A DNA stretch of 64,000 bases from UBA940 sp031547885 (GCA_031547885.1 JAVBRO010000009.1:62001-126000); one strand, 5' to 3'. Shown: positions 54,973-63,089, counted from the stretch's first letter. A program made the numbers and translations. Notes: generated by a model not told the origin, from the sequence alone.

Positions 54973-56037
54973 CTATTTCGCGTCCCTTTGCTGCAGACGT
55001 TTTCTCATGGTGAGGTCCTGCGCTTTTTCCAGGTTGCTTCCCACTGTAAGAGTCCCGTCCTCAAGTTTGTAGGGAAGACCCACCACACTGTGGACCACGT
55101 CGAGGACGTAATCGAGCGGTTCTCCGTTGACGAACTGCATCCTGTAAAGCGATCCGGTAAAATTGGCCGAATCCACCACCACCCTGAGATTATATTTGCG
55201 CTGCAATGCGCAGAGTATATCTTCGAAAGTACTTTCTTCGAACACCAGCCCGTCTTCCCTCCAGCGGATCATGGACGATGCATCCACGTCCTCTATTTCA
55301 GTCTGTCCGGTCCCTATCCAATGAGTGAGCTGGCGGTTGGGCATGAGATTATGGGTCTTGTTATCGCTGGTGGTAACGTCGACCCGTCCGCTGAGCACCG
55401 TTACACTTTCGGTTTTTTTGTTATCGTAGCAGCTGATATTGAATTCCGTTCCCACCACCTGGGTCGACATGTGTTCGGTCCGGACCACGAAAGGCTTTCT
55501 CTTGTCGGGAGTAACATTGAAGAGTCCCTCTCCATTCAGTTTCACATCGCGTTTGCGGCCTTTGAATTTCATGGGGTATTCCAGGCTGCTGCCCGAATTG
55601 AGCCAGACTTCCGTTCCGTCGGCCAGCTTATGGTAGCCTGTCTGGCCATAAGGTACTTCCACACAGGTCCATTCCACTTTGCCCGTGACGTTGGACATGA
55701 TGAAATACGCACCGACTATCAGCGCAGCAGGCAGCATGATCGCAGCCACGCGCGAAGCGATACGGGCGGCACGGTTGAGCCGTACGGGTTTGTGTTTCCC
55801 GGCTGACGACCTGACCATCCCTAAACGGGCTTTCACGGCATCGAGCGAACGGTAAACCGAACGTGTTACCGAGTGTGGCGTCTCCTGCCATACTTCACTC
55901 ATGGCCTCATCCTTGGCCGTATAGTCTTCGGAAGAAATCAGCCAGAGGTGGAAACTCTTCACCACCTTCCGGGAAAAGCGCCTGGAATGGAAGCGCTTTA
56001 TTATTTCATCGATGAATTGGGTTTCTCGGTTATTCAT
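54973..56037 (-). CDS. FecR-family anti-sigma factor
   Basis: 354 residues. A cytoplasmic N-terminal part (1-90) for sigma binding, one membrane span (about 93-116), a periplasmic FecR domain (EVPYGQTGYHKLADGTEVWLN; VLSGRVDV), and a C-terminal DUF4974 domain (FEESTFEDILCALQRKYNLR). In Bacteroidota such proteins pair with ECF sigma factors and STN-bearing outer-membrane proteins. The sigma gene ends 308 bp upstream and is separated by a strong palindrome, so the two may be independently transcribed. Confidence 0.92.
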   Translation of the reverse strand: MNNRETQFIDEIIKRFHSRRFSRKVVKSFHLWLISSEDYTAKDEAMSEVWQETPHSVTRSVYRSLDAVKARLGMVRSSAGKHKPVRLNRAARIASRVAAIMLPAALIVGAYFIMSNVTGKVEWTCVEVPYGQTGYHKLADGTEVWLNSGSSLEYPMKFKGRKRDVKLNGEGLFNVTPDKRKPFVVRTEHMSTQVVGTEFNISCYDNKKTESVTVLSGRVDVTTSDNKTHNLMPNRQLTHWIGTGQTEIEDVDASSMIRWREDGLVFEESTFEDILCALQRKYNLRVVVDSANFTGSLYRMQFVNGEPLDYVLDVVHSVVGLPYKLEDGTLTVGSNLEKAQDLTMRKRLQQRDAK

Positions 56038-56260
56038 GCAGCGGTCGGGTTTGATATCTGAAAACGAATGATTGGTCTCCGTATGTTGTTGGCGCGTTCA
56101 GTTTGTTTTGAAATAAGTTGTTCGTTTTTCGTTTTATATCGGTCATCAAATCGAAGCAATTGCCGTTTTCCGCAGAAAGCCTCATAATAAGTACACGCCA
56201 CCCGGTTGTTTCTCCCGAAGAAAACATGACTTTTTTGTAATTTTTCCAAAAATAAAATGA

Positions 56261-56294
56261 AAACACCCTTTTGCAGGCCTGCAAAAGGGTGTTT
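56261..56294 (-). terminator. 34-bp perfect palindrome after the sigma factor gene
   Basis: Arms AAACACCCTTTTGCAGG and complement with no loop bases, followed on the minus strand by a T-rich stretch. The remainder of 56038-56345 is A/T-rich; a TATTTTTG box at 56247-56254 on the minus strand is a weak candidate promoter for the fecR operon. Confidence 0.75.
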
Positions 56295-56345
56295 AAAATG
56301 TAATGAATATAAATTATAAAAAGCCGCGGATCAGCCCGTGCGGCC

Positions 56346-56906
56346 TCAGCAGATCATCATTACGAAGACCTTTATGACGGTTTTAAGTTCTTTCAGGGCG
56401 AGGCTCATCTGGTTTTCGACGGTTTTTTTGGAAATATTCAGTCTTTCGGCTATTTCTTCATTGGAAAGGCCTTCCCTGCGGTTCAACTCATATACGTTCC
56501 TGCGCTGTGCCGGCATCTTCATCAGCGCCATATCCACAAGCAGGTCGATCTCGTGCGCCATGATCAGTTCTTCACTCGATGCGTACTCCTCCTCGCTGCC
56601 GGCCTTCATCTGGTCCTCGGCAAACGACTCGCGGACATACTTATGCCGCAGAAAGTTCATCGTCGCATTGCGTGCGCTTATATATATGTAGGTATTGAAA
56701 TTGCGGGTGGGATCTATGCCGTCGCGGCTGACCCATATTTTTACGAAAACATCCTGGGCGAGTTCCTCGGCATCCGATTCCGATTTTATGAACCCGTTGA
56801 TAAAGTATTTGACTTTGTTAAAATAGAAAAGGAAAATGCTTTCAAAAGCGGCATGATCCCCATCTTTCAGTGCGATGACGGTGTCTTTGGTAATATTGCT
56901 GTCCAT
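56346..56906 (-). CDS. ECF-type RNA polymerase sigma factor
   Basis: 186 residues. Sigma region 2 (about 22-90; SDAEELAQDVFVKIWVSRD, FNTYIYISARNATMNFLR) and region 4 (about 130-180; PAQRRNVYELNRREGLSNEE and IAERLNISKKTVENQMS) are intact. By context it is the FecI-like partner of the downstream FecR and the presumed activator of the fimbrial operon. The promoter at 57089-57118 resembles a housekeeping one. A leader of about 175 nt precedes the ATG. Confidence 0.93.
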   Translation of the reverse strand: MDSNITKDTVIALKDGDHAAFESIFLFYFNKVKYFINGFIKSESDAEELAQDVFVKIWVSRDGIDPTRNFNTYIYISARNATMNFLRHKYVRESFAEDQMKAGSEEEYASSEELIMAHEIDLLVDMALMKMPAQRRNVYELNRREGLSNEEIAERLNISKKTVENQMSLALKELKTVIKVFVMMIC

Positions 56907-57088
56907 TTACCAGAATTCTTTAGCTGACTACTCCATAACGGCGGGAAAGGCCAGGTTATTGTCAATACTTCCAACTTGCGCAATTGCCCCCATTTGGCGG
57001 GCACAAAACAATTACCGATCTATTTCCTTACCATTTGATACTACAACTTGCTAATTCAACAGAACGAATAATACAAAGACAGACCTGA

Positions 57089-57118
57089 CAAATATAGATA
57101 TTAAATTTCAAACGCAAA
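57089..57118 (-). promoter_or_regulatory. Bacteroidales-type promoter of the ECF sigma gene
   Basis: -33 TTTG (minus strand, 57118-57115), an 18-nt spacer and -7 TATATTTG (57096-57089). This is the best full match to the TTTG-N19(+/-)-TAnnTTTG consensus in the window. Confidence 0.5.
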
Positions 57119-57180
57119 AATCAAAAATGGCTTTTTTTTGAACAGATTTCAACTTCGTAATTTTTATTAATAAATGACGA

Positions 57181-57247
57181 TATTTGATTATCAAATAATT
57201 AACCTGCTTACGGGATGCAGATATCAGCAAATATGCATCCCCGTAAG
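57181..57247. other. Two adjacent palindromes in the sigma/TraB intergenic region
   Basis: TATTTGAT-T-ATCAAATA (57181-57197), then CTTACGGGATGCA paired with TGCATCCCCGTAAG (57207-57247, one bulge). They lie between the divergent sigma-factor and TraB-like genes in a 473-bp gap. They could be an operator or a small-RNA hairpin. An 85-codon open frame across them has no coding character. A TATCTTTA box at 57314-57321 may serve the TraB-like gene. Confidence 0.45.
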
Positions 57248-57379
57248 TGAGACACGTATACTCCCCTGTGAGCACAAAATATGCCAGAGTTCTGCCGTAT
57301 CGATGTTTTTGACTATCTTTATCCCGTTTTACACGAGGGACCGGCGAACCGCATCCCCCGGACAACTTAAACCCTACAA

Positions 57380-58297
57380 ATGACGATGAAAAGATTAATC
57401 CTTCTCTGCATGTTTATCTGCACCGGCGCCGCCGCAATAGCACAGCCTTCGGACAAATTCACTGGAGCGCTGCTCTGGAAGATCTCCGGCAACGGTCTTC
57501 AGAGTCCATCCTACATTCTCGGGACGCACCATCTCTACGCGCTCGATTTCTTCGACAAGATACCCGGGGCAAGGACAGCCCTAGAAAACTCTTCGCAGGT
57601 AGTGGGCGAACTGCTGATGGCCGACCAGACCGAACTGGCTACGCGGATGCAGCTTGCGGCCATGCTGCCCGAAGGCGTCACCTACGACGCTCTGCTTTCG
57701 GAATCCGACTGCGCAAAACTCGACGAAGGGCTTCGGGGCCTGACGGGAGTGGGACTGGAACAGTTCGGCTCATTCAAACCGGGTATGATCTCGGCCATGA
57801 TGAGTATGCTGGTCTTCGCACAGGCCAATCCCGATTTCAACGCACAGTCGCATGTTGCCATAGACGCTTACGTTCAGAATTATGCGGCCGAGAATGGCCG
57901 TCCGGTCCTCGGGCTGGAAACCGTCGACGACCAGATTTACGCGCTGTTCGACGCAGAACCTCTGAAATACCAGGCCGAACAGCTTGTCTGCAACATCGGG
58001 AATATCGATTTCGGCGTGGAGTCGCTGAAAAAGCTGGGCGAATATTACGCTGCAGGCAACCTTGCGGCGATGTATTCGGACGCTTTCAATAATCCCAACG
58101 ACCCGTGCCCCTCGTCGGAAACCTACCAGAGCGCGCTGGCGAAAGACCGCAACGACAGATGGCTCGAACAGCTCCCCGCTATCATGTCGAAGACCCCGTC
58201 CTTTATCGCGGTGGGTGCGCTGCACCTGGGCGGCGAGGAAGGCCTGTTGTTCCAGCTCGACAAGATGGGCTACACCGTCACAGCGGTGACGGAATGA
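57380..58297 (+). CDS. TraB/GumN-family protein
   Basis: 305 residues (Met3 is an alternative start), signal peptide to about residue 21 (AAAIAQ). The family hallmarks are the N-terminal SYILGTHHLYALDF (GTxH motif) and the C-terminal FIAVGALHLGGEEGLLFQLD (GxxHxxG). These form a putative metal site in the TIKI/TraB fold, for which protease activity is known in animal Tiki proteins; bacterial function is unclear. Likely periplasmic. The stop codon lies at the beginning of a heptad repeat. Confidence 0.88.
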   Translation: MTMKRLILLCMFICTGAAAIAQPSDKFTGALLWKISGNGLQSPSYILGTHHLYALDFFDKIPGARTALENSSQVVGELLMADQTELATRMQLAAMLPEGVTYDALLSESDCAKLDEGLRGLTGVGLEQFGSFKPGMISAMMSMLVFAQANPDFNAQSHVAIDAYVQNYAAENGRPVLGLETVDDQIYALFDAEPLKYQAEQLVCNIGNIDFGVESLKKLGEYYAAGNLAAMYSDAFNNPNDPCPSSETYQSALAKDRNDRWLEQLPAIMSKTPSFIAVGALHLGGEEGLLFQLDKMGYTVTAVTE

Positions 58298-58462
58298 AAA
58301 ATGAAAGATGAAAGATTGTGGTGCGCGGTTAAGCCGCGCATAATATAACATTATCGCGAGCCCTAAAAGCTCGCGATAATGATTTTACAACGCATATTTT
58401 TTACAAGCCGCCAGGCTTGTTCCTTTTTTCATCTTTCATCTTTCATCTTTCATTCTTCATTC
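58290..58462. repeat. Inverted heptad arms bracketing the TraB/dxs convergent junction
   Basis: Left arm 58290-58318 (GAATGAA/GATGAAA units), right arm 58427-58462 (TTTCATC units, same type inverted). Both genes end inside the arms; the final dxs residues MKNER come from the repeat. Between them are a GCGCGG/CCGCGC hairpin and the terminator at 58349-58381. Confidence 0.7.
58349..58381. terminator. Bidirectional terminator between the TraB-like gene and dxs
   Basis: Perfect 13-bp stem CATTATCGCGAGC with its complement around a 7-nt loop, between convergent genes. Confidence 0.75.
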
Positions 58463-60341
58463 GGAATTTATCTTGCATAATGGCAAGATAAATTCCGTCG
58501 GCGTCATATCCGCACTGGCGGTAGAGTTCCGCCATCGAACCGTGGGCCACGAATTCATCGCCCACCCCGAGTTTTTCTACCCGCACGCCATATCCGTTCC
58601 GGGCGAAGAAATCCTCGACCGCACTTCCCACGCCGCCGTTCACGACCCCGTCCTCGACCGTTATCACGCTCCCAAACTTCCGGCCGACCTCATGCAGAAG
58701 CTCTTCGTCGAGCGGTTTTGCAAAGCGCAGGTCGTAATGAGCCATTGAAACGCCCTCTGCAGCAGCACGCTCCGCCGCCTCGGCCGCGAAATTACCCACC
58801 GGCCCGAAAGTCAGCAGGGCGGCATCATCTCCGTCGCGCAGCTTCCGCCCTTTCCCGACCGGGATTTCCGAAAACTCCTTACAATGCCACTCCGCACCGG
58901 GGCCCGCTCCCTTCGGATACCTTATTATAAAAGGCATGCCCGTGCGCGAAGCGGTGTACATCAGGTTCCGCATCTCCCGTTCGTCCATCGGCGACGAAAT
59001 AGTGAGATTCGGGACCGGCAAGAGCGCGGCTATGTCGAAAACGCCCTGATGGGTGGTTCCGTCCTCTCCTACGAGTCCGCCTCGGTCGATGCACAGCACC
59101 ACACCCAGACTCCCGATGGCGACGTCGTGTATAATATTGTCGTAGGCCCGCTGGGCGAACGACGAGTATATCGTGCAGAAAGGTACCATCCCGGCCGCCG
59201 CAAGACCCGCCGCAAAGGTCACGGCGTGTCCCTCGGCTATCCCGACGTCGAAGGCGCGATCGGGCATCGCATCCATCATCAGGTTGAGCGAACTTCCGGT
59301 CGGCATGGCCGGGGTTATCCCGACTATATGTTCGTCGGCATGGGCAAGCTCCACCAGAGTTTCGCCGAAAACATCCTGGAAACGCGCCTTGCCGCCGGTA
59401 TCTGTGCAGTCGCGCTTGCCTGTCTCGGGGTCGTACCTGCCCGGAGCGTGCCACGCGGGCTGGTCCTGTTCGGCAGGCTGGTAGCCCTTGCCCTTTATGG
59501 TCATCGTGTGAAGCAGTTTCGGACCGCCTATCTCTTTCAGGTCGCGCATGACCTTGACGAGGCTCTGGACATCGTGGCCGTCCACGGGACCGAAGTAGCG
59601 GAACTTGAAACTTTCGAACAGGTTGCTCTGTTGCAAGAGGCCGTGCTTTACGGCGTTCGACGTCTTTTTCAGCGCGTTATGTATGGGCGAACCCGGCGGG
59701 AACATGTTCCACACCTTCGTTTTGAACTTGTTGTAACGGCGCGAGGTGGTTATTCCCAGAAGATACTCTTTCAGCGCCCCCGAGTTCTTGTCGATGGCCA
59801 TGCGGTTGTCGTTGAGTATCACAAGGATATCGCTTTTAGACACCCCGGCGTTGTTCAGGCCCTCGAAAGCCAGCCCCCCGGTCATGGCGCCGTCGCCTAT
59901 GACGGCCACGACGTGCTCAGATTGGCCTTTCAGCTTATTCGCGACCGACATTCCAAGCGCGGCCGATATCGAGGTCGAAGCGTGCCCCCCGACGAAAGCG
60001 TCGTAAGGACTCTCTTCGGGACGCGGAAAACCGGCTATCCCGTCCAGCTTGCGCAGCGAGGGAAAAGCGTCGCGGCGGCCGGTGATTATCTTGTGGGCGT
60101 AGGCCTGGTGCCCCACGTCCCATATAAGCTTATCTTCCGGAGTGTCAAAAACATAGTGCAGCGCCACGGTCAGCTCCACCGCCCCCAGGCTCGAGCCCAG
60201 ATGTCCCGGAGTGTAGGCCAGATTTTCGATGATGTACTGCCTCACTTCCTCGCAGTACGCGGGCAGTTCGTCCGGCCTCAACTGCTTGAGATCGGCCGGG
60301 GAATCCACCTTACAGAGATATTTATACTGCCTGTGCTGCAT
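58443..60341 (-). CDS. dxs: 1-deoxy-D-xylulose-5-phosphate synthase
   Basis: First enzyme of the MEP isoprenoid pathway: condenses pyruvate and glyceraldehyde-3-phosphate with thiamine diphosphate. 632 residues from the ATG at 60341 (MQHRQYKYLCKVDSPADLK), which matches family starts; the frame to 60392 adds an unlikely 17 residues. Motifs: GHLGSSLGAVELTVALH, the ThDP/Mg site GDGAMTGG, EGHAVTFAAGLA in the pyrimidine domain, and DRGGLVGEDGTTHQG. Intact. Its last residues are encoded by a heptad repeat. Confidence 0.96.
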   Translation of the reverse strand: MQHRQYKYLCKVDSPADLKQLRPDELPAYCEEVRQYIIENLAYTPGHLGSSLGAVELTVALHYVFDTPEDKLIWDVGHQAYAHKIITGRRDAFPSLRKLDGIAGFPRPEESPYDAFVGGHASTSISAALGMSVANKLKGQSEHVVAVIGDGAMTGGLAFEGLNNAGVSKSDILVILNDNRMAIDKNSGALKEYLLGITTSRRYNKFKTKVWNMFPPGSPIHNALKKTSNAVKHGLLQQSNLFESFKFRYFGPVDGHDVQSLVKVMRDLKEIGGPKLLHTMTIKGKGYQPAEQDQPAWHAPGRYDPETGKRDCTDTGGKARFQDVFGETLVELAHADEHIVGITPAMPTGSSLNLMMDAMPDRAFDVGIAEGHAVTFAAGLAAAGMVPFCTIYSSFAQRAYDNIIHDVAIGSLGVVLCIDRGGLVGEDGTTHQGVFDIAALLPVPNLTISSPMDEREMRNLMYTASRTGMPFIIRYPKGAGPGAEWHCKEFSEIPVGKGRKLRDGDDAALLTFGPVGNFAAEAAERAAAEGVSMAHYDLRFAKPLDEELLHEVGRKFGSVITVEDGVVNGGVGSAVEDFFARNGYGVRVEKLGVGDEFVAHGSMAELYRQCGYDADGIYLAIMQDKFRMKNER

Positions 60342-60386
60342 AGTGTGACAAAAGTAGTCATTTTTAGGTTCACGCCGAACAGCGCG

Positions 60387-60417
60387 ATTCATGATTTATG
60401 ATTCATGATTCATGATT
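60387..60417. repeat. Heptad repeat identical to one near recQ
   Basis: ATTCATG/ATTTATG heptads; all 31 bases equal positions 2124-2154. Here the repeat lies between the divergent 5' ends of dxs and the OmpA-like gene. Confidence 0.75.
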
Positions 60418-60476
60418 TAGAAAAATTATTCCTATTTTCGCAGGAAGATTGGATTTTCCCCGAACTATAACGTATT

Positions 60477-61343
60477 ATGCGAAAAATTATTCTGATAGGA
60501 TTGGCGGCGCTTGCTTTTTCGTCCTGCGTCTCCACAAAAAAATACGATTCGATGAGGGCTCAGGCCATCCGGACCGAGCGCGAACTCGAACTGGCCAACG
60601 AACGCCTGGCGGCGCTCGAACAGTCGCGCGACAAGCTCCAGGCCGAATATACCGATCTCGCCGTCGAAAAGACCCGCCTCGAAAACGAAAAGGCCGCGCT
60701 CAACAGCGAATATGAAAGCCTCAAAGCCAGCTACGACAAAATGCTGGGCGACGCCTCGGCCGAAGCCGCGCGCATGCTGCGCCAGCTCGAACAGAACCAG
60801 CGCGAACTCGACGCCCGTTCACAGCGCGTCGACGAACTCGAAGAGGCCCTGCGCGCACGCGAAGAGGCGCTGAACGCCATCCGCCGCAAGGTGACCGACG
60901 CCCTGCTGGGCTTCGAGGGCAAGGGGCTCACCATAACCCAGCGCGACGGCAAAGTCTACGTCTCGATGGACGACAAATTGCTCTTCAAATCGGGCAGCTT
61001 CGACATCGACCCCAACGGCGCTAAAGCCGTGCGCGACCTTGCAGTGGTGCTCGCGGCCAATCCCGATATCGACGTGATGGTCGAAGGGCACACGGACGAT
61101 GTTCCCTACCGCGGCTCGGGACAGTTGAAGGACAACCTCGACCTGAGCGTCAAACGCGCCACGACCGTCACGCGGCTGCTGCTCGAGAACCCAGGCATCG
61201 CTCCCGAACGGATTATCTCGGCCGGACGCGGCGAATGGCTCCCCGTCGACACCGCCGACTCGGACGCCGCACGCCAGAAAAACCGCCGCACCGAGATCAT
61301 ACTCTCCCCGAAACTCGACGAACTGTTACAAATAGCGGAATAG
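60477..61343 (+). CDS. OmpA-family lipoprotein with coiled coil
   Basis: 288 residues. Lipobox AFSSC (Cys17), then a long heptad-pattern coiled coil (about 25-140, rich in Glu/Ala/Leu/Arg), then an OmpA C-terminal peptidoglycan-binding domain (about 165-285; VMVEGHTDDVPYRGSGQLKDN, LSVKRATTV, NRRTEIIL). It should link the outer membrane to the cell wall. A TATTTTCG -7-like box is at about 60434. Confidence 0.9.
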   Translation: MRKIILIGLAALAFSSCVSTKKYDSMRAQAIRTERELELANERLAALEQSRDKLQAEYTDLAVEKTRLENEKAALNSEYESLKASYDKMLGDASAEAARMLRQLEQNQRELDARSQRVDELEEALRAREEALNAIRRKVTDALLGFEGKGLTITQRDGKVYVSMDDKLLFKSGSFDIDPNGAKAVRDLAVVLAANPDIDVMVEGHTDDVPYRGSGQLKDNLDLSVKRATTVTRLLLENPGIAPERIISAGRGEWLPVDTADSDAARQKNRRTEIILSPKLDELLQIAE

Positions 61344-61354
61344 TTGTTTCTTTC

Positions 61355-61582
61355 GCTACCTTTTAAAAAAGGTAGCACCAAAAATTTTTAGAGAAACTGC
61401 GTTTCTCACCATTTAGGTATTAGAGTAAATCGATATTTTTGAAGATTTTGCCGGTTATTAAAATTATGCGGGTTGCACGAAGTGCAACAACAAGGATGGC
61501 CGAAACATCCCTTTACATCAAAATAAATCGCTGCGGGCCGTGCCCGCAATCTTTTGGTTACTTTTTGATTTGAAAAAGTAAC
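61355..61582. repeat. Shorter structured noncoding repeat with hairpin ends
   Basis: Fills the gap between the OmpA-like gene and pyrH. The left hairpin is GCTACCTTT/AAAGGTAGC (61355-61376) and the right GTTACTTTTT/AAAAAGTAAC (61557-61582). Inside are GTTGCAC/GTGCAAC and GCGGGC/GCCCGC hairpins. Same plan as 32218-32687. It ends 10 bp before the pyrH ATG, so it would be in the pyrH leader. Confidence 0.6.
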
Positions 61583-61592
61583 ATATGAAAAA

Positions 61593-62300
61593 ATGAAATA
61601 TAAAAGGATCCTGTTAAAATTAAGCGGCGAGAGCCTGGCTGGGAAGCAGAAGGATGGTTTTTCGGTGGATGTGATGGAGTCGTACGCAAGGCAGATAAAG
61701 GCGGCGGCTGATGCGGGAGTACAGATTGGCATCGTGATCGGCGGGGGGAACATTTTCCGCGGGATACAGGGGACCGGCAAGGGTTTCGACCGTGTGAAGG
61801 GCGACCAGATGGGTATGCTGGCGACGATCATAAATTCGCTCGCGCTGCAGTCGGCGCTGCAGGCTATCGGAGCCAAAGCTAAAGTGCTGACCTCTATCCG
61901 GATGGAGCCTGTGGGCGAGCTTTTCTCAAAAGATAAGGCTCTGGAGTACCTTGCGGCGGGTTATATCGTGATAATCGGCGGCGGGACGTCGAACCCCTAT
62001 TTCACGACCGACTCGGCATCGGCCCTGCGCGGTGTCGAGATCGAGGCCGAGGTGCTGCTGAAAGGCACGCGCGTGGACGGCATCTACACGGCCGACCCGG
62101 AGAAAGATTCGTCGGCCACGAAGTTCGATTCGCTGACTTTCGGCGAGGTTTATGAAAAGGGGCTACGGATCATGGACCTGACGGCTTTCACGCTCTGCCG
62201 CGAGAACGGTTTGCCGGTCATCGTGTTCGACATGGACACCGAGGGAAATCTCGGCAAGGTCTTGGCGGGCGACAAGATAGGTACCTTGGTTAAAAATTGA
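61593..62300 (+). CDS. pyrH: UMP kinase
   Basis: Phosphorylates UMP to UDP in pyrimidine nucleotide synthesis; hexameric bacterial type of the amino-acid-kinase fold. 235 residues with the start YKRILLKLSGESLAG, GGGNIFRG, GDQMGMLATIINSLAL and the metal/ATP region LLKGTRVDGIYTADP. The frr gene follows, the common pyrH-frr order. The stop codon opens a heptad repeat (TTGAAAATGGAAAGTTGAAA). Confidence 0.96.
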   Translation: MKYKRILLKLSGESLAGKQKDGFSVDVMESYARQIKAAADAGVQIGIVIGGGNIFRGIQGTGKGFDRVKGDQMGMLATIINSLALQSALQAIGAKAKVLTSIRMEPVGELFSKDKALEYLAAGYIVIIGGGTSNPYFTTDSASALRGVEIEAEVLLKGTRVDGIYTADPEKDSSATKFDSLTFGEVYEKGLRIMDLTAFTLCRENGLPVIVFDMDTEGNLGKVLAGDKIGTLVKN

Positions 62301-62381
62301 AAATGGAAAGTTGAAAGTTGAAAATGATCTCATGATTAAAAACCGACTCATGACTCATAACTCATGACTCATAACTCATAA
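62291..62381. repeat. Two heptad-repeat blocks between pyrH and frr
   Basis: Block 1 (62291-62325) has GAAAGTT units starting at the pyrH stop; block 2 (62345-62381) has ACTCATG/ACTCATA units ending 4 bp before the frr ATG. The two blocks have different unit sequences. Confidence 0.65.
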
Positions 62382-62385
62382 AAAT

Positions 62386-62946
62386 ATGGAAACAACTCAA
62401 CAAATCCTTGAAAGTTGCACCGCCAAGATGAAGAAGGGGATCGAATTCCTGGAAGAGACCCTGCTCAACCTTCGCGCGGGAAAAGCCAGCGTCAATGTTC
62501 TCAACGGCATTTCGGTGGACTACTACGGCAGTCAGATGGGCCTCGACAAGGTGGCCAGCGTGAACGTTCCGGACGCGCGCACGATCCTGATCAAGCCGTG
62601 GGAAAAGAACATGATCGGCCCCATCGAAAAGGCGATCATCAACGCCAACATCGGTCTGACGCCGTCGAACAACGGCGAGGAGATCCGCTTGAACATCCCC
62701 ATCCTGACCGAGGAGCGCCGTAAACAGATCGTGAAACAGGTGAAGGAGGAGGCCGAAAAAGGGCGCGTGAGCCTTCGCAACAGCCGCCGTGACGCCGTGG
62801 AAGCGTTCAAGAAGGCGCAGAAGGACGGTATGCCTGAGGACGAGGCCAAAAACGGCGAGGTCGAGGTTCAAAAAGTCTACGACAAGTTCACCAAGAAGAT
62901 CGACGAAGTGGTCGCCGCCAAGGAAAAAGAGGTCATGACCGTCTGA
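62386..62946 (+). CDS. frr: Ribosome recycling factor
   Basis: Splits post-termination ribosomes together with EF-G. 186 residues with the typical three-helix plus beta-sandwich pattern: LNLRAGKASVNVLNGISVDYYG, SVNVPDARTILIKPWEK and LTEERRKQIVKQVKEEAEKG. Complete. The preceding A-rich start context contains heptad repeat sequence. Confidence 0.96.
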   Translation: METTQQILESCTAKMKKGIEFLEETLLNLRAGKASVNVLNGISVDYYGSQMGLDKVASVNVPDARTILIKPWEKNMIGPIEKAIINANIGLTPSNNGEEIRLNIPILTEERRKQIVKQVKEEAEKGRVSLRNSRRDAVEAFKKAQKDGMPEDEAKNGEVEVQKVYDKFTKKIDEVVAAKEKEVMTV

Positions 62947-62971
62947 TATTCTTCAAAAAACTGATTGAAAA

Positions 62972-63007
62972 ACGCCCCGAAAGTGTTAATACCGACTTTC
63001 GGGGCGT
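62972..63007 (+). terminator. Intrinsic terminator after frr
   Basis: 13-bp perfect stem ACGCCCCGAAAGT with its complement, followed by a T-rich run. Confidence 0.85.
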
Positions 63008-63081
63008 CATTTTTCATGCGCAGGATACTGTTTCCCGTAATAATTTATCTGGTACCTCATTGATTATTACATATTTTTATT

Positions 63082-63089
63082 TATTTTTG
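63082..63089 (+). promoter_or_regulatory. Candidate -7 box for the final gene
   Basis: TATTTTTG matches TAnnTTTG. It overlaps the right half of an inverted repeat GGTACCTCA (63051-63059)/TGAGGTATCC (63088-63097), which could be an operator. A further CCTTCGG/CCGAAGG stem (63099-63135) ends just before the ATG at 63138. Confidence 0.35.

Noticed and set aside
57108..57365. 85-codon minus-strand ORF upstream of the TraB-like gene
   Set aside because: Covers palindromic regulatory-looking DNA, has no family resemblance, and its codon use is unlike neighbouring genes.
60342..60392. Longer start for dxs
   Set aside because: The extra 17 residues run into repeat-rich intergenic DNA, and DXS proteins start close to the MQHRQYKYL segment.
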